64,000 nucleotides of DNA from Acidobacteriota bacterium (GCA_021325515.1 JAJPHC010000037.1:248001-312000), one strand, 5' to 3'. Positions 25,801-34,633 are shown, counted from the stretch's first letter. The notes: generated by a model from the sequence alone, not told the origin. Numbers and translations are program-made.

Positions 25801-26110
25801 CAATCTTCTGTCGAATGCCGTGAAGTATTCGGCGGAGGGAACGACGATCGCGCTGCAGGCGCGCATCTCCGGCGGCATCATGCTGACCTCGGTGACCGAT
25901 CAGGGCATCGGCATACCGAGGGACGAGATCCCGCAGTTGTTCGAGCGCTTTCATCGGGCGCGCAATGTCTCCAGCCGCTACTACGGCGGCCTCGGCCTCG
26001 GTCTCTACATCGCGAAGGCGATCGTCGAGGCGCACGACGGCGCGATCAGCGTGGAGAGCGAGGAAGGAAAAGGATCGTGCTTCACGATCAGCCTTCCGCT
26101 GCCCGCTTAG
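22850..26110 (+). CDS. Multi-sensor histidine kinase (pseudo-receiver, GAF, PAS, GAF, PAS, PAS, HisKA, HATPase)
   Basis: 1086 residues from the ATG at 22850 (MPNQVLIVADD); an in-frame start 84 bases upstream lacks support. In order it contains a degenerate receiver-like domain (1-110), a GAF domain (about 120-290), a PAS domain (295-420), a second GAF (425-580), two PAS domains (600-850) and the kinase core. In the core, SVASHELRTPLTT is the H-box, VVDNLLSNAVKYS the N-box, DQGIGIP the G1 box and GGLGLGLYIAK the G2 box. There is no transmembrane segment, so it senses cytoplasmic signals. No response regulator is adjacent, so this is an orphan kinase. Confidence 0.9.
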   Translation: MPNQVLIVADDPVARIPADIARSLQCTPVIVGSEDEAVALLDRQPFALIAIAGSARAQRLRDAAESKQPMARVLEIPDDAMDGASVRQLMERYLDRRDGLRPHFTAEDRYRFLSSILESFTTTLELREVLRRIVTVTREHFDADRAWLLHPVNEQSEYAKIAFAISSPSMPADLDEDRSPVSLARSQPLIRRAMESQRPIIVREGDDELDPEVAKRFRVRSQMVQILRPREDEPWAFGMHQADRVREWTEEEIDLFGEIGRYATLALNNTLLHDRAVREMAKVNAILDQIPESAAIYDGQGKLERMNAAAQREPGHLFHVDAEAKVRGSRHRYVDGSPLTPSEMPSMRALRGENVKSDYLVHDQRTGDDRVVNLKAAPIRDDQARIIGSVVLSRDVTDERQNAEREAWRRRRAECLANLGLDMVQTTFDDLNDPASRVAHAVAGTVTIYLYHPGTGLLDLVGFSAQPAEMENFRGYFAEHPYRPGEGLPGTVFQIGRPLFFYEIRGNAVIDFARDDEEKQVKAAMREQSLIACPIESYGERIGAILVSQSDPRRNFDAEDLEFVQAVAERIGAASHIQRLTRISLEGHRAAEELARREVDARVRFEAVLETAPIGVAVVSADELRFELANVRIYDLAERLGRVSPDTKFVGLRVNEVLPGWEQTLKQVAESGETRVDEAWEIPGSPALYVNRIISAVRGRFSGITQSLTILVQDVTEQVRAKREIEALAQMMAERSARLDSILGSMTDGLWVYDANGQVVDVNQAALTMFGLASRTEAVQQGSFEAFMLRYPDGRVVPSDDFPYARALRGQTVPDYLAIGRHLITGKDLDLSIAAAPIESGGIVGAVLVIRDITALQELDRKKDEFLSVASHELRTPLTTIKGYTQLLSQTVDDLPSEDRHTYINAVLGEIDRMMGLISELLDVSRIETNRLQIHPQPIRWLEFLERRASAFRVQNPAREFRFEAETEETAVHADPDRMRQVVDNLLSNAVKYSAEGTTIALQARISGGIMLTSVTDQGIGIPRDEIPQLFERFHRARNVSSRYYGGLGLGLYIAKAIVEAHDGAISVESEEGKGSCFTISLPLPA

Positions 26111-26379
26111 AAGCTGACGAAGACATAGCCCGCGGTGATCATCCACAGCGCGAACGCCATGAGGTAGAGCGGGGGGACGATCGTCCGCCGGCCGAGCGCG
26201 ACGAGCAGGGCGAGCCCGGTGGCGAGAATCAGAAGCGGAGCGAGCCACATCGCGGGCGTGATCGAGCCGTTGTGAAGGATGCGCGCCAGCGCCTTTCCCA
26301 GCGGGATCAGCATCGCGATACTGGCCAGCAATACGAGCGTTGCAAGCGCGCGCGGGAAAACGGTTTCCGGGTGTCTCAT
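26107..26379 (-). CDS. Small three-helix membrane protein, unknown function
   Basis: 90 residues. Three hydrophobic segments ([56 protein letters not shown]) are joined by short loops. The stop overlaps the convergent kinase stop by 4 bases. No family is recognised. Coding character is supported by the clean helix pattern; there is no obvious ribosome site before the ATG. Confidence 0.6.
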   Translation of the reverse strand: MRHPETVFPRALATLVLLASIAMLIPLGKALARILHNGSITPAMWLAPLLILATGLALLVALGRRTIVPPLYLMAFALWMITAGYVFVSF

Positions 26380-26409
26380 CGCGTCCAGGGGGCGGGAGAA
26401 TAATTCCGC

Positions 26410-26415
26410 TATACT
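26410..26415 (+). promoter_or_regulatory. rpmE: Probable -10 hexamer TATACT for rpmE
   Basis: TATACT lies 46 bases before the rpmE ATG; a short leader ending in GAGGGTAAATTC carries the ribosome site. No convincing -35 was found. Confidence 0.4.
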
Positions 26416-26461
26416 CCCCGTTTTCTACGTCTCAGGCAAATGCCGTATCGAGGGTAAATTC

Positions 26462-26671
26462 ATGAAAACAGAGATCCATCCGAACTACCATCAGGCTCCG
26501 GTCCACTGCGCCTGTGGTGAAACGTTCACGACCGGTTCCACGAAGAAGGAGCTCCGCGTCGAGATCTGCTCGAAGTGCCATCCGTTCTTCACGGGCCGCA
26601 CCAAGCTCGTCGACTCGGCAGGCCGTATCGACCGCTTCCAGAAGAAGTACGCGAAGAAAGCCGCCAAGTAA
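26462..26671 (+). CDS. rpmE: 50S ribosomal protein L31 (zinc-binding form)
   Basis: 69 residues from the ATG at 26462 with GAGGG upstream. It starts [10 protein letters not shown] and has the zinc ligands CAC near the N-terminus and CSKC in the middle, which mark the C+ type of L31. The stop TAA overlaps the ATG of the next gene (TAATG), implying translational coupling. The order rpmE, DUF1385, prfA is common in bacteria. Confidence 0.97.
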   Translation: MKTEIHPNYHQAPVHCACGETFTTGSTKKELRVEICSKCHPFFTGRTKLVDSAGRIDRFQKKYAKKAAK

Positions 26672-27690
26672 TGTCCCTCCGTCAGGCATGGATCGGAGCC
26701 GCGAGGCTCGCTGCCGGTACCTTTGGTGCGCTCACCAATGGTCTGACGTCGTCCATGCCTGAGGCCGCAACAGCCGACCGCAATGTCGACATGCTGATTG
26801 GCGGCCAGGCCGTGATCGAGGGCGTGATGATGCGCGGCCTCAGCGGCTATTCGATCGCCGTACGCCAGCCGGATGGCGGCGTCGCGATCAAGAAGGACAA
26901 GCTCGTCTCGATCGCGAAGAAGTATCCGGTCCTCAAGTGGCCCGTGATCCGCGGCTCCGTCGTCCTGGTGCAATCGCTCATCCTCGGCATGCGCGCGCTG
27001 AACTATTCGGCGAGCGTCGCGGGTGAAGGCGAAGAGGGCGAAGAGATGTCGAGCGCGGCGATCGCCGGAACGATGGCGATGGCACTCGTGCTTGCCGTCG
27101 GCGTCTTCATTCTCGCGCCGCTCGGTCTGACGAATCTCATCCGGCACTATCTGCTGCCGGGCATGGGCAACCTGACGTACAACATCGTCGACGGCGTCAT
27201 CCGCGCGCTCTTCTTCTTCATCTACATCCTCTCCATCTCGTTCATGAACGAGATTCGCCGCGTGTTCCAGTACCACGGTGCGGAGCACAAGACGGTCTAC
27301 ACGTTCGAGGCCGGCGAGGATCTGACGGTCGAGAATGCGCGCACGAAGTCGACGCTGCATCCGCGCTGCGGAACGAGCTTCCTGATGTTCGTGATGGCGA
27401 TCTCGATTCTCGTCTTCTCGCTCGTGCCGTCGAGCGCCCCGTTCATCGCGAAGGTCGGCGCGCGCGTCGTCCTGCTGCCGCTGATCGCCGGCCTCGCCTA
27501 CGAGATCATCCGCTTCTCAGCGCGCCACCTCACGAATCCGGTGTGCCGCCTGCTGACGCGGCCCGGCATGTGGCTGCAGAAGATCACGACGCAGGAACCG
27601 GACGACAAACAGCTCGAGATCGCAATCGTCGCTCTGCGCGAAGCGTTGATGTACGACGCGGTCGAGCCCGAGCAGGCTGCCGTAGCCTAG
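26671..27690 (+). CDS. DUF1385 (YqhQ-family) membrane protein
   Basis: 339 residues from the ATG at 26671, which overlaps the rpmE stop. The family hallmarks are [13 protein letters not shown] near the N-terminus, [15 protein letters not shown] in the middle and [10 protein letters not shown], with several transmembrane helices between. DUF1385 proteins are very often linked to rpmE and prfA, but their function is unknown. The conserved His, Glu and Cys in the central motifs suggest a metal or catalytic site at the membrane. Confidence 0.92.
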   Translation: MSLRQAWIGAARLAAGTFGALTNGLTSSMPEAATADRNVDMLIGGQAVIEGVMMRGLSGYSIAVRQPDGGVAIKKDKLVSIAKKYPVLKWPVIRGSVVLVQSLILGMRALNYSASVAGEGEEGEEMSSAAIAGTMAMALVLAVGVFILAPLGLTNLIRHYLLPGMGNLTYNIVDGVIRALFFFIYILSISFMNEIRRVFQYHGAEHKTVYTFEAGEDLTVENARTKSTLHPRCGTSFLMFVMAISILVFSLVPSSAPFIAKVGARVVLLPLIAGLAYEIIRFSARHLTNPVCRLLTRPGMWLQKITTQEPDDKQLEIAIVALREALMYDAVEPEQAAVA

Positions 27691-27754
27691 CGAAGCGCTC
27701 GACGACGTTCTCCTCGAGAGCTTAAGAGCTCAATGGCTCGAGAGCTTCCAAGAC

Positions 27755-28825
27755 ATGTACGAGAAACTCGACGAAATCGAAAAACGCTACGACGAACTCC
27801 AGCGCAAGATCGCGGAGCCCGATGTCGTCACCGACGTGAAGGCGTATCGCGACACGATGAAGGCGATCTCCGAGATCGACGACGTCGTGCGGAAGTACCG
27901 CGAGCTGAAGGATGTCCGCAGACGCGTTGCCGACGCGAAGGAGATGCTCTCCTCCGACGATGAGATGCGCGAGCTCGCCGGGATGGAGCTCTCCGAGCTG
28001 GAGCCGAAGCTTCCGCTGCTCGAGCGCGAGATTCAGCTCCTGCTGCAGCCGAAGGATCCGAACGACGACAAGAACGTGTTTGTCGAGATCCGCGCCGGCA
28101 CGGGCGGCGATGAAGCCTCGCTGTTTGCGGCGGAGATCATGCGGATGTACATCCGCTACGCGGAGTCGAAACGCTGGAAAGTGGATATCACCGACGCGAA
28201 TTACTCCTCGGTGAACGGCATCAAGGACGCGACGCTGCAGATCGAAGGCGACAAGGTCTATTCGCGTCTGAAGTTCGAGTCAGGCGTGCACCGCGTGCAG
28301 CGCGTGCCCCAGACGGAGACCCAGGGGCGCATTCACACGTCGGCGATTACGGTTGCGGTGCTGCCGGAAGCGGAAGACATCGACATTCAGGTGAACGAGA
28401 AGGATCTCCGCATCGACACGTTCTGTTCGTCGGGACCCGGCGGCCAGTCCGTCAACACGACGTACTCCGCGGTGCGCATGACGCACATTCCGACGGGCGT
28501 CGTCGTGTCGTGCCAGGATGAAAAGTCGCAGATCAAGAATCGGGCGAAGGCACTGCGAGTGCTCAAGGCGAGGCTGTACGACATCGAGCGGCTGAAGCGC
28601 GAAGCCGAGCTGTCGGCCACGCGCAAGGGACTGATCGGCAGCGGCGACCGTTCGGAGAAAATCCGGACTTACAACTTCCCGCAGGATCGCGTGACCGATC
28701 ATCGCATCGGCCTCACCGTGCACAACCTGCCGGAGATCATGAACGGCGGTCTCGACGTCATTGTCGATCCGCTGATCTCGCACTTCCAGGCAGAGAAGCT
28801 GCGGGAAGCCGTCGAATCCCGGTAA
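27755..28825 (+). CDS. prfA: Peptide chain release factor 1
   Basis: 356 residues. The GGQ peptidyl-hydrolysis motif is at 229-231 ([12 protein letters not shown]) and the stop-codon-reading tripeptide is PQT (185-187), the PxT type that recognises UAA and UAG. It should therefore not compete for UGA, which matters in a genome that appears to read UGA as Sec. The gene lies 64 bases after DUF1385 and 12 before a methyltransferase. That methyltransferase lacks the NPPY motif of PrmC, the enzyme that methylates GGQ. Confidence 0.97.
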   Translation: MYEKLDEIEKRYDELQRKIAEPDVVTDVKAYRDTMKAISEIDDVVRKYRELKDVRRRVADAKEMLSSDDEMRELAGMELSELEPKLPLLEREIQLLLQPKDPNDDKNVFVEIRAGTGGDEASLFAAEIMRMYIRYAESKRWKVDITDANYSSVNGIKDATLQIEGDKVYSRLKFESGVHRVQRVPQTETQGRIHTSAITVAVLPEAEDIDIQVNEKDLRIDTFCSSGPGGQSVNTTYSAVRMTHIPTGVVVSCQDEKSQIKNRAKALRVLKARLYDIERLKREAELSATRKGLIGSGDRSEKIRTYNFPQDRVTDHRIGLTVHNLPEIMNGGLDVIVDPLISHFQAEKLREAVESR

Positions 28826-28828
28826 ACT
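28823..28828 (+). promoter_or_regulatory. TANNNT box (TAAACT), 9 bases before the methyltransferase ATG
   Basis: The box overlaps the prfA stop codon (TAA of TAAACT) and would give the downstream gene its own leaderless transcript. Confidence 0.45.
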
Positions 28829-28837
28829 CCGCGGTCC

Positions 28838-29479
28838 ATGAAGGACCGTATCGACGCCATCCTCAAGCGATCCCAGGCCGAATACCTGGAGACGCTCACG
28901 CCTGACCGCGATGGACTCCTCGTTCGTATGGAGGAGTTCGCCGCGGAGAACGATCATCCGATCGCCGATCCCGAAGTCGCGCAGTTCGTTCGCGTGCTCA
29001 TCGGTGCGCGCAAGCCGAAGCATCTGCTCGAGGTCGGCACGAACATCGGCTATTCGGTCGTAGTGATGGGGCGGGCGCTCGAGCCGGATGCGACGCTCGA
29101 GACGATTGAGATCGAGCGCGGAACGCTCGCACGCGCGCGGAGCTTCGTCGCCGATGCCGAGCTCGAGTGCCGTGTGATCTTCCATGAGGGAGCCGCACTC
29201 GAAGTGATTCCGAAGCTCGCAGGTCCGTTCGACTTCGTCTTCATCGACTGCGTGAAAACCGAGTACGGCGACTATCTCGACGCGCTCCTGCCGAAGATGA
29301 AGAGCGGCGCAGTGATCGTCTACGACAACCTGCTGTGGAAGGGCCGCGTCGCGGAAGGGGTGCACGACGCGACGACGGATGCGCTGCGTGCATTCAACAA
29401 GCGCATCACGAACGACCCGCGGCTGATCACGTCGATTCTGCCCCTGGGCGACGGGACGGGAGTGTCGCTGGTTCGCTGA
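28838..29479 (+). CDS. SAM-dependent O-methyltransferase, caffeoyl-CoA OMT-like
   Basis: 213 residues. The SAM-binding glycine motif is LLEVGTNIGYSVV and the metal-binding Asp region is DFVFIDCVKTEYGDYL, followed by VIVYDNLLWKG, as in class I divalent-cation-dependent O-methyltransferases. The bacterial members act on catechol-type or tRNA hydroxyl groups; the substrate is not predictable. The gene follows prfA by 12 bases. Confidence 0.88.
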   Translation: MKDRIDAILKRSQAEYLETLTPDRDGLLVRMEEFAAENDHPIADPEVAQFVRVLIGARKPKHLLEVGTNIGYSVVVMGRALEPDATLETIEIERGTLARARSFVADAELECRVIFHEGAALEVIPKLAGPFDFVFIDCVKTEYGDYLDALLPKMKSGAVIVYDNLLWKGRVAEGVHDATTDALRAFNKRITNDPRLITSILPLGDGTGVSLVR

Positions 29480-29517
29480 AGCTGATCCCTCGCTTCGCTC
29501 GGGATGAACTTGGAAGC

Positions 29518-29543
29518 AAAAAAAAGGGCGGCCGAAGCCGCCC
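29518..29543 (-). terminator. Intrinsic terminator of the DUF1573 gene
   Basis: On the minus strand GGGCGGC-TTCG-GCCGCCC is followed by a run of eight T: a stable 7-bp tetraloop hairpin plus a U-tract. It lies 25 bases after the stop at 29568. Confidence 0.85.
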
Positions 29544-29567
29544 TCTTCATTTCGATGAATCGATGGA

Positions 29568-30695
29568 TTACTTCGACGCTTTTGCGGCGGCCGGTGCTGC
29601 GCCTGCGCCCTTGATCGTTCCCTTCACAGGGACGGTGACCACCGGAGTGATCTTGTCGCTGGTGGAGATTTTCACGGTGCCGTCGAGATCGCCCGGCTTG
29701 GCGTCCTTCGCGATCTGCAGCGTGACTTCGTAATCGCCCTTGTTCGCGCCCGCCTTCACGGAAGCGGTGACGGCCGGAGTCGACGATTCCGCCTTCGCAA
29801 CGGTGAAGACTTCCGGCGTCTTCATGTTGTTCGAGTGCAGGGTGATGACGCGCGTCGCGGCGCTGTCGGCCGGAGCCACTTCGCCGAAGTTGACAGCGGT
29901 CGGCTCGATGCGGAACGTCGGGCGGATGACGCCGCTGACGCTCACGAGGTACTCGGGCTGATGCTTGGAGCTCGTCGTGATCTTGATCTTCTCGGCGATC
30001 GGACCGACTTTCGCGTCCGCGCCGCCGGTCGTGATGTTGAGGCGGTACTGCGCCTGGCCCTGACGTCCGACGCCCGGCGCCATCTGCGAAGCATCATCAA
30101 CCTTCTTGTAGTCGACCTTGATCCAGTCGACCGGCGACTCGACCTTCGTGATCGTGAATGGCTCTTCCTCTTCCGAGTAGAGCGTCACCGTCTGCGAGTC
30201 GGTTTCGCCCTGCAGCATGTTGAAGCGGACGAAGCCCGCCGGATAGGCCTCGACGTACGGCTTCACGACTGCGTGAATCGTGAGCTGTGCCGTCGGCGTG
30301 GAGGGATCGTTGGTCTCGAGCGTGATGGTCTTCGCGATCGGGCCGGCGAAATTCGTCGTATCGACGTGCGCCGAAACCTTGCCCGTCTCGCCCGCCTTGA
30401 TCACCTTGTCGAAGTCGGCAACGGTGCAGCCGCATCCCGGCTTGGCCGAGATGATCTGGAGATCCGAGGTGCCGGTGTTCTTGACGACGAAGGACCAGTC
30501 GAGCTTGTCGCCCTTCGGGATCGTGCCGTAATCCTTGACCGGTTCGATGATCGTGAGGCGCGGAGCTTTTTCCGCCTTCGCCTCGGCCTTCGCTTCGCTG
30601 TCCTTCTTGGCTTCAGGCTTGGCCGCCGTCTGAGCGAAAGCCAGCGAGCCTGACACCAGGAAGGCAAGCGTCGTCACAAAAAATCGCTTGGACAT
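29568..30695 (-). CDS. Exported DUF1573 (Ig-like/HYDIN-type) repeat protein
   Basis: 375 residues from the ATG at 30695, preceded by AGGAGGATTCACG. A signal peptide (ends SLAFAQ) and a Lys/Ala/Glu linker (about 22-48) precede a DUF1573 domain (DYGTIPKGDKLDWSFVVKNT with KPGCGCT) and then two further beta-sandwich domains; the third begins VNFGEVAP. Such proteins are periplasmic or surface-attached adhesive beta-sandwiches. The gene is divergent from mpl. Confidence 0.88.
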   Translation of the reverse strand: MSKRFFVTTLAFLVSGSLAFAQTAAKPEAKKDSEAKAEAKAEKAPRLTIIEPVKDYGTIPKGDKLDWSFVVKNTGTSDLQIISAKPGCGCTVADFDKVIKAGETGKVSAHVDTTNFAGPIAKTITLETNDPSTPTAQLTIHAVVKPYVEAYPAGFVRFNMLQGETDSQTVTLYSEEEEPFTITKVESPVDWIKVDYKKVDDASQMAPGVGRQGQAQYRLNITTGGADAKVGPIAEKIKITTSSKHQPEYLVSVSGVIRPTFRIEPTAVNFGEVAPADSAATRVITLHSNNMKTPEVFTVAKAESSTPAVTASVKAGANKGDYEVTLQIAKDAKPGDLDGTVKISTSDKITPVVTVPVKGTIKGAGAAPAAAKASK

Positions 30696-30798
30696 GCGCG
30701 TGAATCCTCCTGTTTGAATCATGGGTTGGTTCGGATTGTGCGACGGTTCGAACAGGAGCTTGGGAACCCCCATTCCCCGCAGCACAAGCGTTTGATTC

Positions 30799-30804
30799 TA
30801 CAAT
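30799..30804 (+). promoter_or_regulatory. TANNNT box (TACAAT) upstream of mpl
   Basis: TACAAT ends 15 bases before the ATG at 30820 and 3 before an in-frame TTG at 30808. The leader would be under 10 bases and has no Shine-Dalgarno. Confidence 0.45.
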
Positions 30805-30819
30805 TCGTTGACCAGATCG

Positions 30820-32277
30820 ATGCCACACGTCACTACCGTTGAACACGCCAGAAAAATCTATCTGATCGGTATCGGCGGCACCGCGATGGCTTCTCTCGCC
30901 GGAATGCTGCAACAACGCGGGTACGAAGTCGCCGGCTCCGATGAGCATGTCTATCCGCCGATGTCGACATACCTCGAACGTCTGCGGATCGCCGTGCTTG
31001 AAGGATATACGGGCGAGCACCTCGCCTCGTTACGCCCCGACCTCGTCGTGATCGGAAACGCGATCGCGAAGACCAACCCGGAAGCGGCGGCTACGCTCGA
31101 GATGGACCTCCCCTACATCTCGATGCCCGAGGCGATCTACGAGCTCTTCATCAAGGGGAAACACTCGATCGTCATCACCGGCACGCACGGGAAGACGACG
31201 ACGACTTCGCTGATGGCGTGGCTGCTCGAATCGGCGGGACGCGATCCGAGCATGGTCGTGGGGGGCATCCCGCTGAACTTCGATGCGAACTTCAAGCTCG
31301 GCGATGGGAAGCACTTCGTGATCGAAGGAGACGAGTACAACACGGCGTTCTTCGACAAGGGGCCGAAGTTTCTCCACTACCGCGCGAACACGCTCCTGGT
31401 GAACAACATCGAATTCGATCACGCCGACATCTACGAGAATCTCGACGCGATCATCTCCGCGTTCCGCAGGGCGGTGGAGCAGGTCGGGCCCGGCGATGTG
31501 GTCGTCGCGAATGGTGATGATCCGCATGTCGCCTCGCTCCGCGAGTCCGCGCGCGGGAGGTGGCTCACGTTCGGGTGGGATCGTGCGCGCGATGCGTACG
31601 CGTCGCACGCCGAGCTCAGTGAAGAAGGAACCACCTTCACCGCATGGTGGGAAGGCGAGGAGTGGGCGCGCTTCCGCACTCCGCTCGCGGGCAGGCACAA
31701 CGTGCTCAATGCGCTTGCCGACGCGATGATCGCGCGGCTGCAGGGATTGACGGTCGAAGAGATCCAGCGCGGCTTCGACACGTTTCGCGGAATCAAGCGG
31801 CGGATGGAAGTGCGCGGCGTCGAGCGCGGCGTGACGGTGATCGATGATTTCGCGCATCACCCGACGGCGATCGCCACGACGCTCGACGGAGCGCGCAAGC
31901 GCTACCCCAACCGGAGGGTGTGGGCGCTGTTCGAGCCGCGATCGATCTCCTCGAGCCGCAAGGAGTTCGAGGATGGCTACATCGACGCGTTCCGCGGCGC
32001 GGATCGCGTGATCATCGGCCCCGTGTTTCATCGCCAGCGATATGAGACGCGTTACGGGATGGACAAGATGATGTCGGTGCCGGCGATCGTCGACGCGCTG
32101 AAGAAGGATCGCGAGGTCGAACAGATCGACGATTTCGACGCGATTGCGGACGTTGTCGCGCGGGATGCGCACGATGGGGACGTCGTGCTGGTGATGTCGT
32201 CGGGCGCGTTCGGCGGAGTGCACGAGAAGATTCTCGAGCGGCTGCGAGGAGAGCGGGCGGAAAGCCGTCAGGAATAG
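30820..32277 (+). CDS. mpl: UDP-N-acetylmuramate:L-Ala-gamma-D-Glu-meso-DAP ligase
   Basis: 485 residues from the ATG at 30820. The Mur-ligase features are IYLIGIGGTAMASLAGML, the ATP loop TGTHGKTTTTS, NNIEFDHADIY and DDFAHHPTAI. The pattern VGGIPLNFDANF is typical of Mpl, not of MurC. Mpl ligates recycled tripeptide to UDP-MurNAc, so the cell recycles its peptidoglycan and has DAP-type murein. A 52-residue gene follows after 31 bases. Confidence 0.93.
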   Translation: MPHVTTVEHARKIYLIGIGGTAMASLAGMLQQRGYEVAGSDEHVYPPMSTYLERLRIAVLEGYTGEHLASLRPDLVVIGNAIAKTNPEAAATLEMDLPYISMPEAIYELFIKGKHSIVITGTHGKTTTTSLMAWLLESAGRDPSMVVGGIPLNFDANFKLGDGKHFVIEGDEYNTAFFDKGPKFLHYRANTLLVNNIEFDHADIYENLDAIISAFRRAVEQVGPGDVVVANGDDPHVASLRESARGRWLTFGWDRARDAYASHAELSEEGTTFTAWWEGEEWARFRTPLAGRHNVLNALADAMIARLQGLTVEEIQRGFDTFRGIKRRMEVRGVERGVTVIDDFAHHPTAIATTLDGARKRYPNRRVWALFEPRSISSSRKEFEDGYIDAFRGADRVIIGPVFHRQRYETRYGMDKMMSVPAIVDALKKDREVEQIDDFDAIADVVARDAHDGDVVLVMSSGAFGGVHEKILERLRGERAESRQE

Positions 32278-32308
32278 GAAGGCGTTCGCGTCCGTTCCGC
32301 TCCGAACC

Positions 32309-32467
32309 ATGCACGAGAACAAAGCACACGAACTCCTCCGCAAGCACAACCTCACGGTCGACGACGTGAAGCAGCGCAAGGCGTCGCTCCATCATCTGCG
32401 CCAGATCGTCCATTCGGAAAACCTTCCGTTCGACGTTTTCAAGGCGCTCGTCAAGCTCCGCCACTAA
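32309..32467 (+). CDS. Short basic helical protein, 52 residues, unknown
   Basis: ATG at 32309 to TAA at 32465-32467. The product begins MHENKAHELLRKHNLTVDDV and ends ALVKLRH; it is entirely helical and His/Lys-rich. Codon third positions are strongly C/G like the neighbours, and the gene fills the space between mpl and the palindromic repeat. No clear ribosome site is seen, so expression may depend on coupling to mpl. No family is recognised. Confidence 0.5.
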   Translation: MHENKAHELLRKHNLTVDDVKQRKASLHHLRQIVHSENLPFDVFKALVKLRH

Positions 32468-32473
32468 CGAGAG

Positions 32474-32545
32474 TGAAGGACAGGCGCCTCGCCTGTCCTC
32501 TACACCCGACCATGACCCGGACAGGCGGGGGCGCCTGTCCTACAC
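32474..32545. repeat. GACAGGCG palindromic repeat pair, copy 2
   Basis: GGACAGGCGCCTCGCCTGTCC and GGACAGGCGGGGGCGCCTGTC-type arms lie in inverted orientation around CTACACCCGACC. It is the same family as 9643-9716. The right edge runs directly into the TACAAT box of the next gene, so this element forms the upstream boundary of that promoter. Confidence 0.88.
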
Positions 32546-32551
32546 TACAAT
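32546..32551 (+). promoter_or_regulatory. TANNNT box (TACAAT), 9 bases before the GreA-fusion ATG
   Basis: TACAAT-GTGCCGCCC-ATG; no Shine-Dalgarno. It abuts the palindromic repeat, so any -35 would lie inside the repeat. Confidence 0.5.
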
Positions 32552-32560
32552 GTGCCGCCC

Positions 32561-34633
32561 ATGCCGTTCCGAGACGACGCGCTCGCGCTGATTGACCGCA
32601 AGAAATTCGACGATCTCGAGTCGCTCTGGATGGAGCAGCTCGATCGCGATCCGAGTGACGCCGAGGCGTTTGTCGCCGTCGCCAAGTCTCTCCGCAAGGC
32701 AGAGCAACGGACGCAGTCGGATACGCTTCTCGGCCTCCTCGCCGACGCGCTGAAAGAGCGCGATCTCTGGCCGCAGCGTCTTCTCGTTCTGAAAGAGCTC
32801 GGCCGTCTCTCCAAGCATCCGGCGACGACGCGGCCTCTCATCGAAGAGGCGCTGCGCAAGAGCGTCGGTTCGCACCGCAGCTTCGCGCGCGTCTTTCAGA
32901 TCGCCGGCTTCGCCGATCCGGCCAGCAATCCCGTCGAGCGCGCGGACAAGATCGAGAACTGGCTCAACTACGACGAAGGCGAATGCTTCTTCATGGCCGG
33001 CCGTGGAGCCGGTTGTGTGACGGAGCTGAATCCGGAGCTCGGCATCTGCCGCCTCGACTTCGAAAAAGAGAAGCGGGTCTCGGTCCCGCTCGGCGCGGCC
33101 GCGAAGTACCTCACGCCGCTTCCCGAAGGCCACGTGCTTCGCGAGAAGTTCAAGGATCCCGCGAAAGTGAAAGCGGAGGCGACCGGCAAGCCGGCCGAGT
33201 TCTTCGCGCGCATTCTGCAGAGCTTCGGCCGTCCGATGACGATGCCCGAAGTCCGCGATGCGGTCATCGGGATCGTCCCCGAGGAGAAGTGGAGCTCGTG
33301 GTGGACTGCGGCGCGGAAGAATCCGCAGATCGTGGTCAGCGGCACCGGCGCGAAGGCGATGTATTCGTGGAATGCATCGGCGGGCGATGCCGAGTCGATG
33401 ATCCGCCGCGACTTCGAGCGCGCCGACATCAAGACGAAGCTCGATCTCGCGCGCAAGCACAGCGCGCGCAACAAGGAACTGGCGAACGCGTTCGCCTCCT
33501 CGCTCGCAGCCGACGCCGCGAAGCTCGCGCGCACGGATGCAGCAACCGCGTGGCAGATTCTGACGACGCTCGAGTCGCTCCCCGGCGAGTACACGTCGGC
33601 GATCGACCCAGCGTCGCTCCTTTCGGGTCCGATGGCCTCCCGCACCGTTGCCGCAATCGGCGACAAGCAATTGCGCGAGCGCGCGCTGCAGGTCGTGCGC
33701 GCGACGCATCCCGACTGGCCGAAGGTCTACAGCGAAGCGTTCTTCCTCGACGACGAGCCGCGGCTCATCGGCCTCATCGCGCAAACGCTCGAGAAGGAAG
33801 GGCAGACGGAGATCCGCGATCGTCTGCTCGATGAGACGCTGCGCTATCCGCGCCGCCATCCGCGCGCTTTCTACTGGTACGTCAAGCAGCTCAACGACGA
33901 CGAGACGTTGTCGGAGAAGGCGAATTACCCGCTGCTCTTTCAGATGCTCGACGCGGTGTCGTCCGACGAGTTCGCGCCGGTGCGCGCACGCCTGAAGGAC
34001 ATGTTCGACAAGGGCGGCATCGCCGTCCGCATCGTGATGGGCGTCGACAACGAAGAGCAGGCGCGCAAGTTGATCGAGGTGCTCGATCGCTACGGCGCGA
34101 TCGAAGAATATCGCCGCGAGAATCTGAAGCAGGCGTTGCTGACGAAGTACGCCGGATTGCGCGAGCCGCAGACCGAGCCGGTTTACGCGACGGCCGAGAT
34201 GCTCGAGAAGAAGCGCGCGGAGCTGACGCATCTCAAGAACGTCGAGATCCCGGCGAACTCGAAAGCGCTGCAGGCCGCGCGCGAGATGGGCGATCTCCGC
34301 GAGAACTTCGAGTACAAGGCCGCGCGTGCGCGTGCCGAGTACCTTTCGGCGCGCGTCGGCGAGCTGGCGGCGGAGATCTCCCGCGTCCGCGTGCTCGATC
34401 CGGCCACCGTCGACACCACTGCTGTCAGGGTCGGCACGAAGGTCGAGCTCTCCAACGGCGATGTCCGCCGCGAAGTCACCATCCTCGGCCCCTGGGAGTC
34501 CGCGCCGGAGCATGGCGTCTACTCCAACCAGTCCGATGTGGCGAAGAAGCTGATCGGTCACGCGCCCGGCGACATCGTCTCGTTCATGGGCAACGACTAC
34601 CAGATCGAGAGCATCCGCCGCTGGACGGATTGA
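32561..34633 (+). CDS. GreA-type transcript cleavage factor fused to a large helical N-terminal region
   Basis: 690 residues from the ATG at 32561. The last 150 residues are GreA-like. The coiled-coil begins EMLEKKRAELTHLK, its acidic tip is GDLRENFEY (GreA: GDLxENxEY, keeping the Asp and Glu that hold the catalytic Mg in the RNA polymerase channel), and the FKBP-like C-terminal domain ends FMGNDYQIESI. The first 540 residues are helical and TPR-like (for example DDLESLWMEQLDRDPSDAEAF) and include a short beta domain (FFMAGRGAGCVTEL). Ordinary GreA is about 158 residues. The extra part may tether the factor to a partner. Confidence 0.82.
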   Translation: MPFRDDALALIDRKKFDDLESLWMEQLDRDPSDAEAFVAVAKSLRKAEQRTQSDTLLGLLADALKERDLWPQRLLVLKELGRLSKHPATTRPLIEEALRKSVGSHRSFARVFQIAGFADPASNPVERADKIENWLNYDEGECFFMAGRGAGCVTELNPELGICRLDFEKEKRVSVPLGAAAKYLTPLPEGHVLREKFKDPAKVKAEATGKPAEFFARILQSFGRPMTMPEVRDAVIGIVPEEKWSSWWTAARKNPQIVVSGTGAKAMYSWNASAGDAESMIRRDFERADIKTKLDLARKHSARNKELANAFASSLAADAAKLARTDAATAWQILTTLESLPGEYTSAIDPASLLSGPMASRTVAAIGDKQLRERALQVVRATHPDWPKVYSEAFFLDDEPRLIGLIAQTLEKEGQTEIRDRLLDETLRYPRRHPRAFYWYVKQLNDDETLSEKANYPLLFQMLDAVSSDEFAPVRARLKDMFDKGGIAVRIVMGVDNEEQARKLIEVLDRYGAIEEYRRENLKQALLTKYAGLREPQTEPVYATAEMLEKKRAELTHLKNVEIPANSKALQAAREMGDLRENFEYKAARARAEYLSARVGELAAEISRVRVLDPATVDTTAVRVGTKVELSNGDVRREVTILGPWESAPEHGVYSNQSDVAKKLIGHAPGDIVSFMGNDYQIESIRRWTD

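Noticed and set aside
32540-34561. Long minus-strand frame opposite the GreA fusion, and similar ones opposite lepA (36536-38518) and the kinase (46518-48509)
   Set aside because: Antisense shadows of GC-rich genes. They are compositionally biased and show no recognisable motifs.
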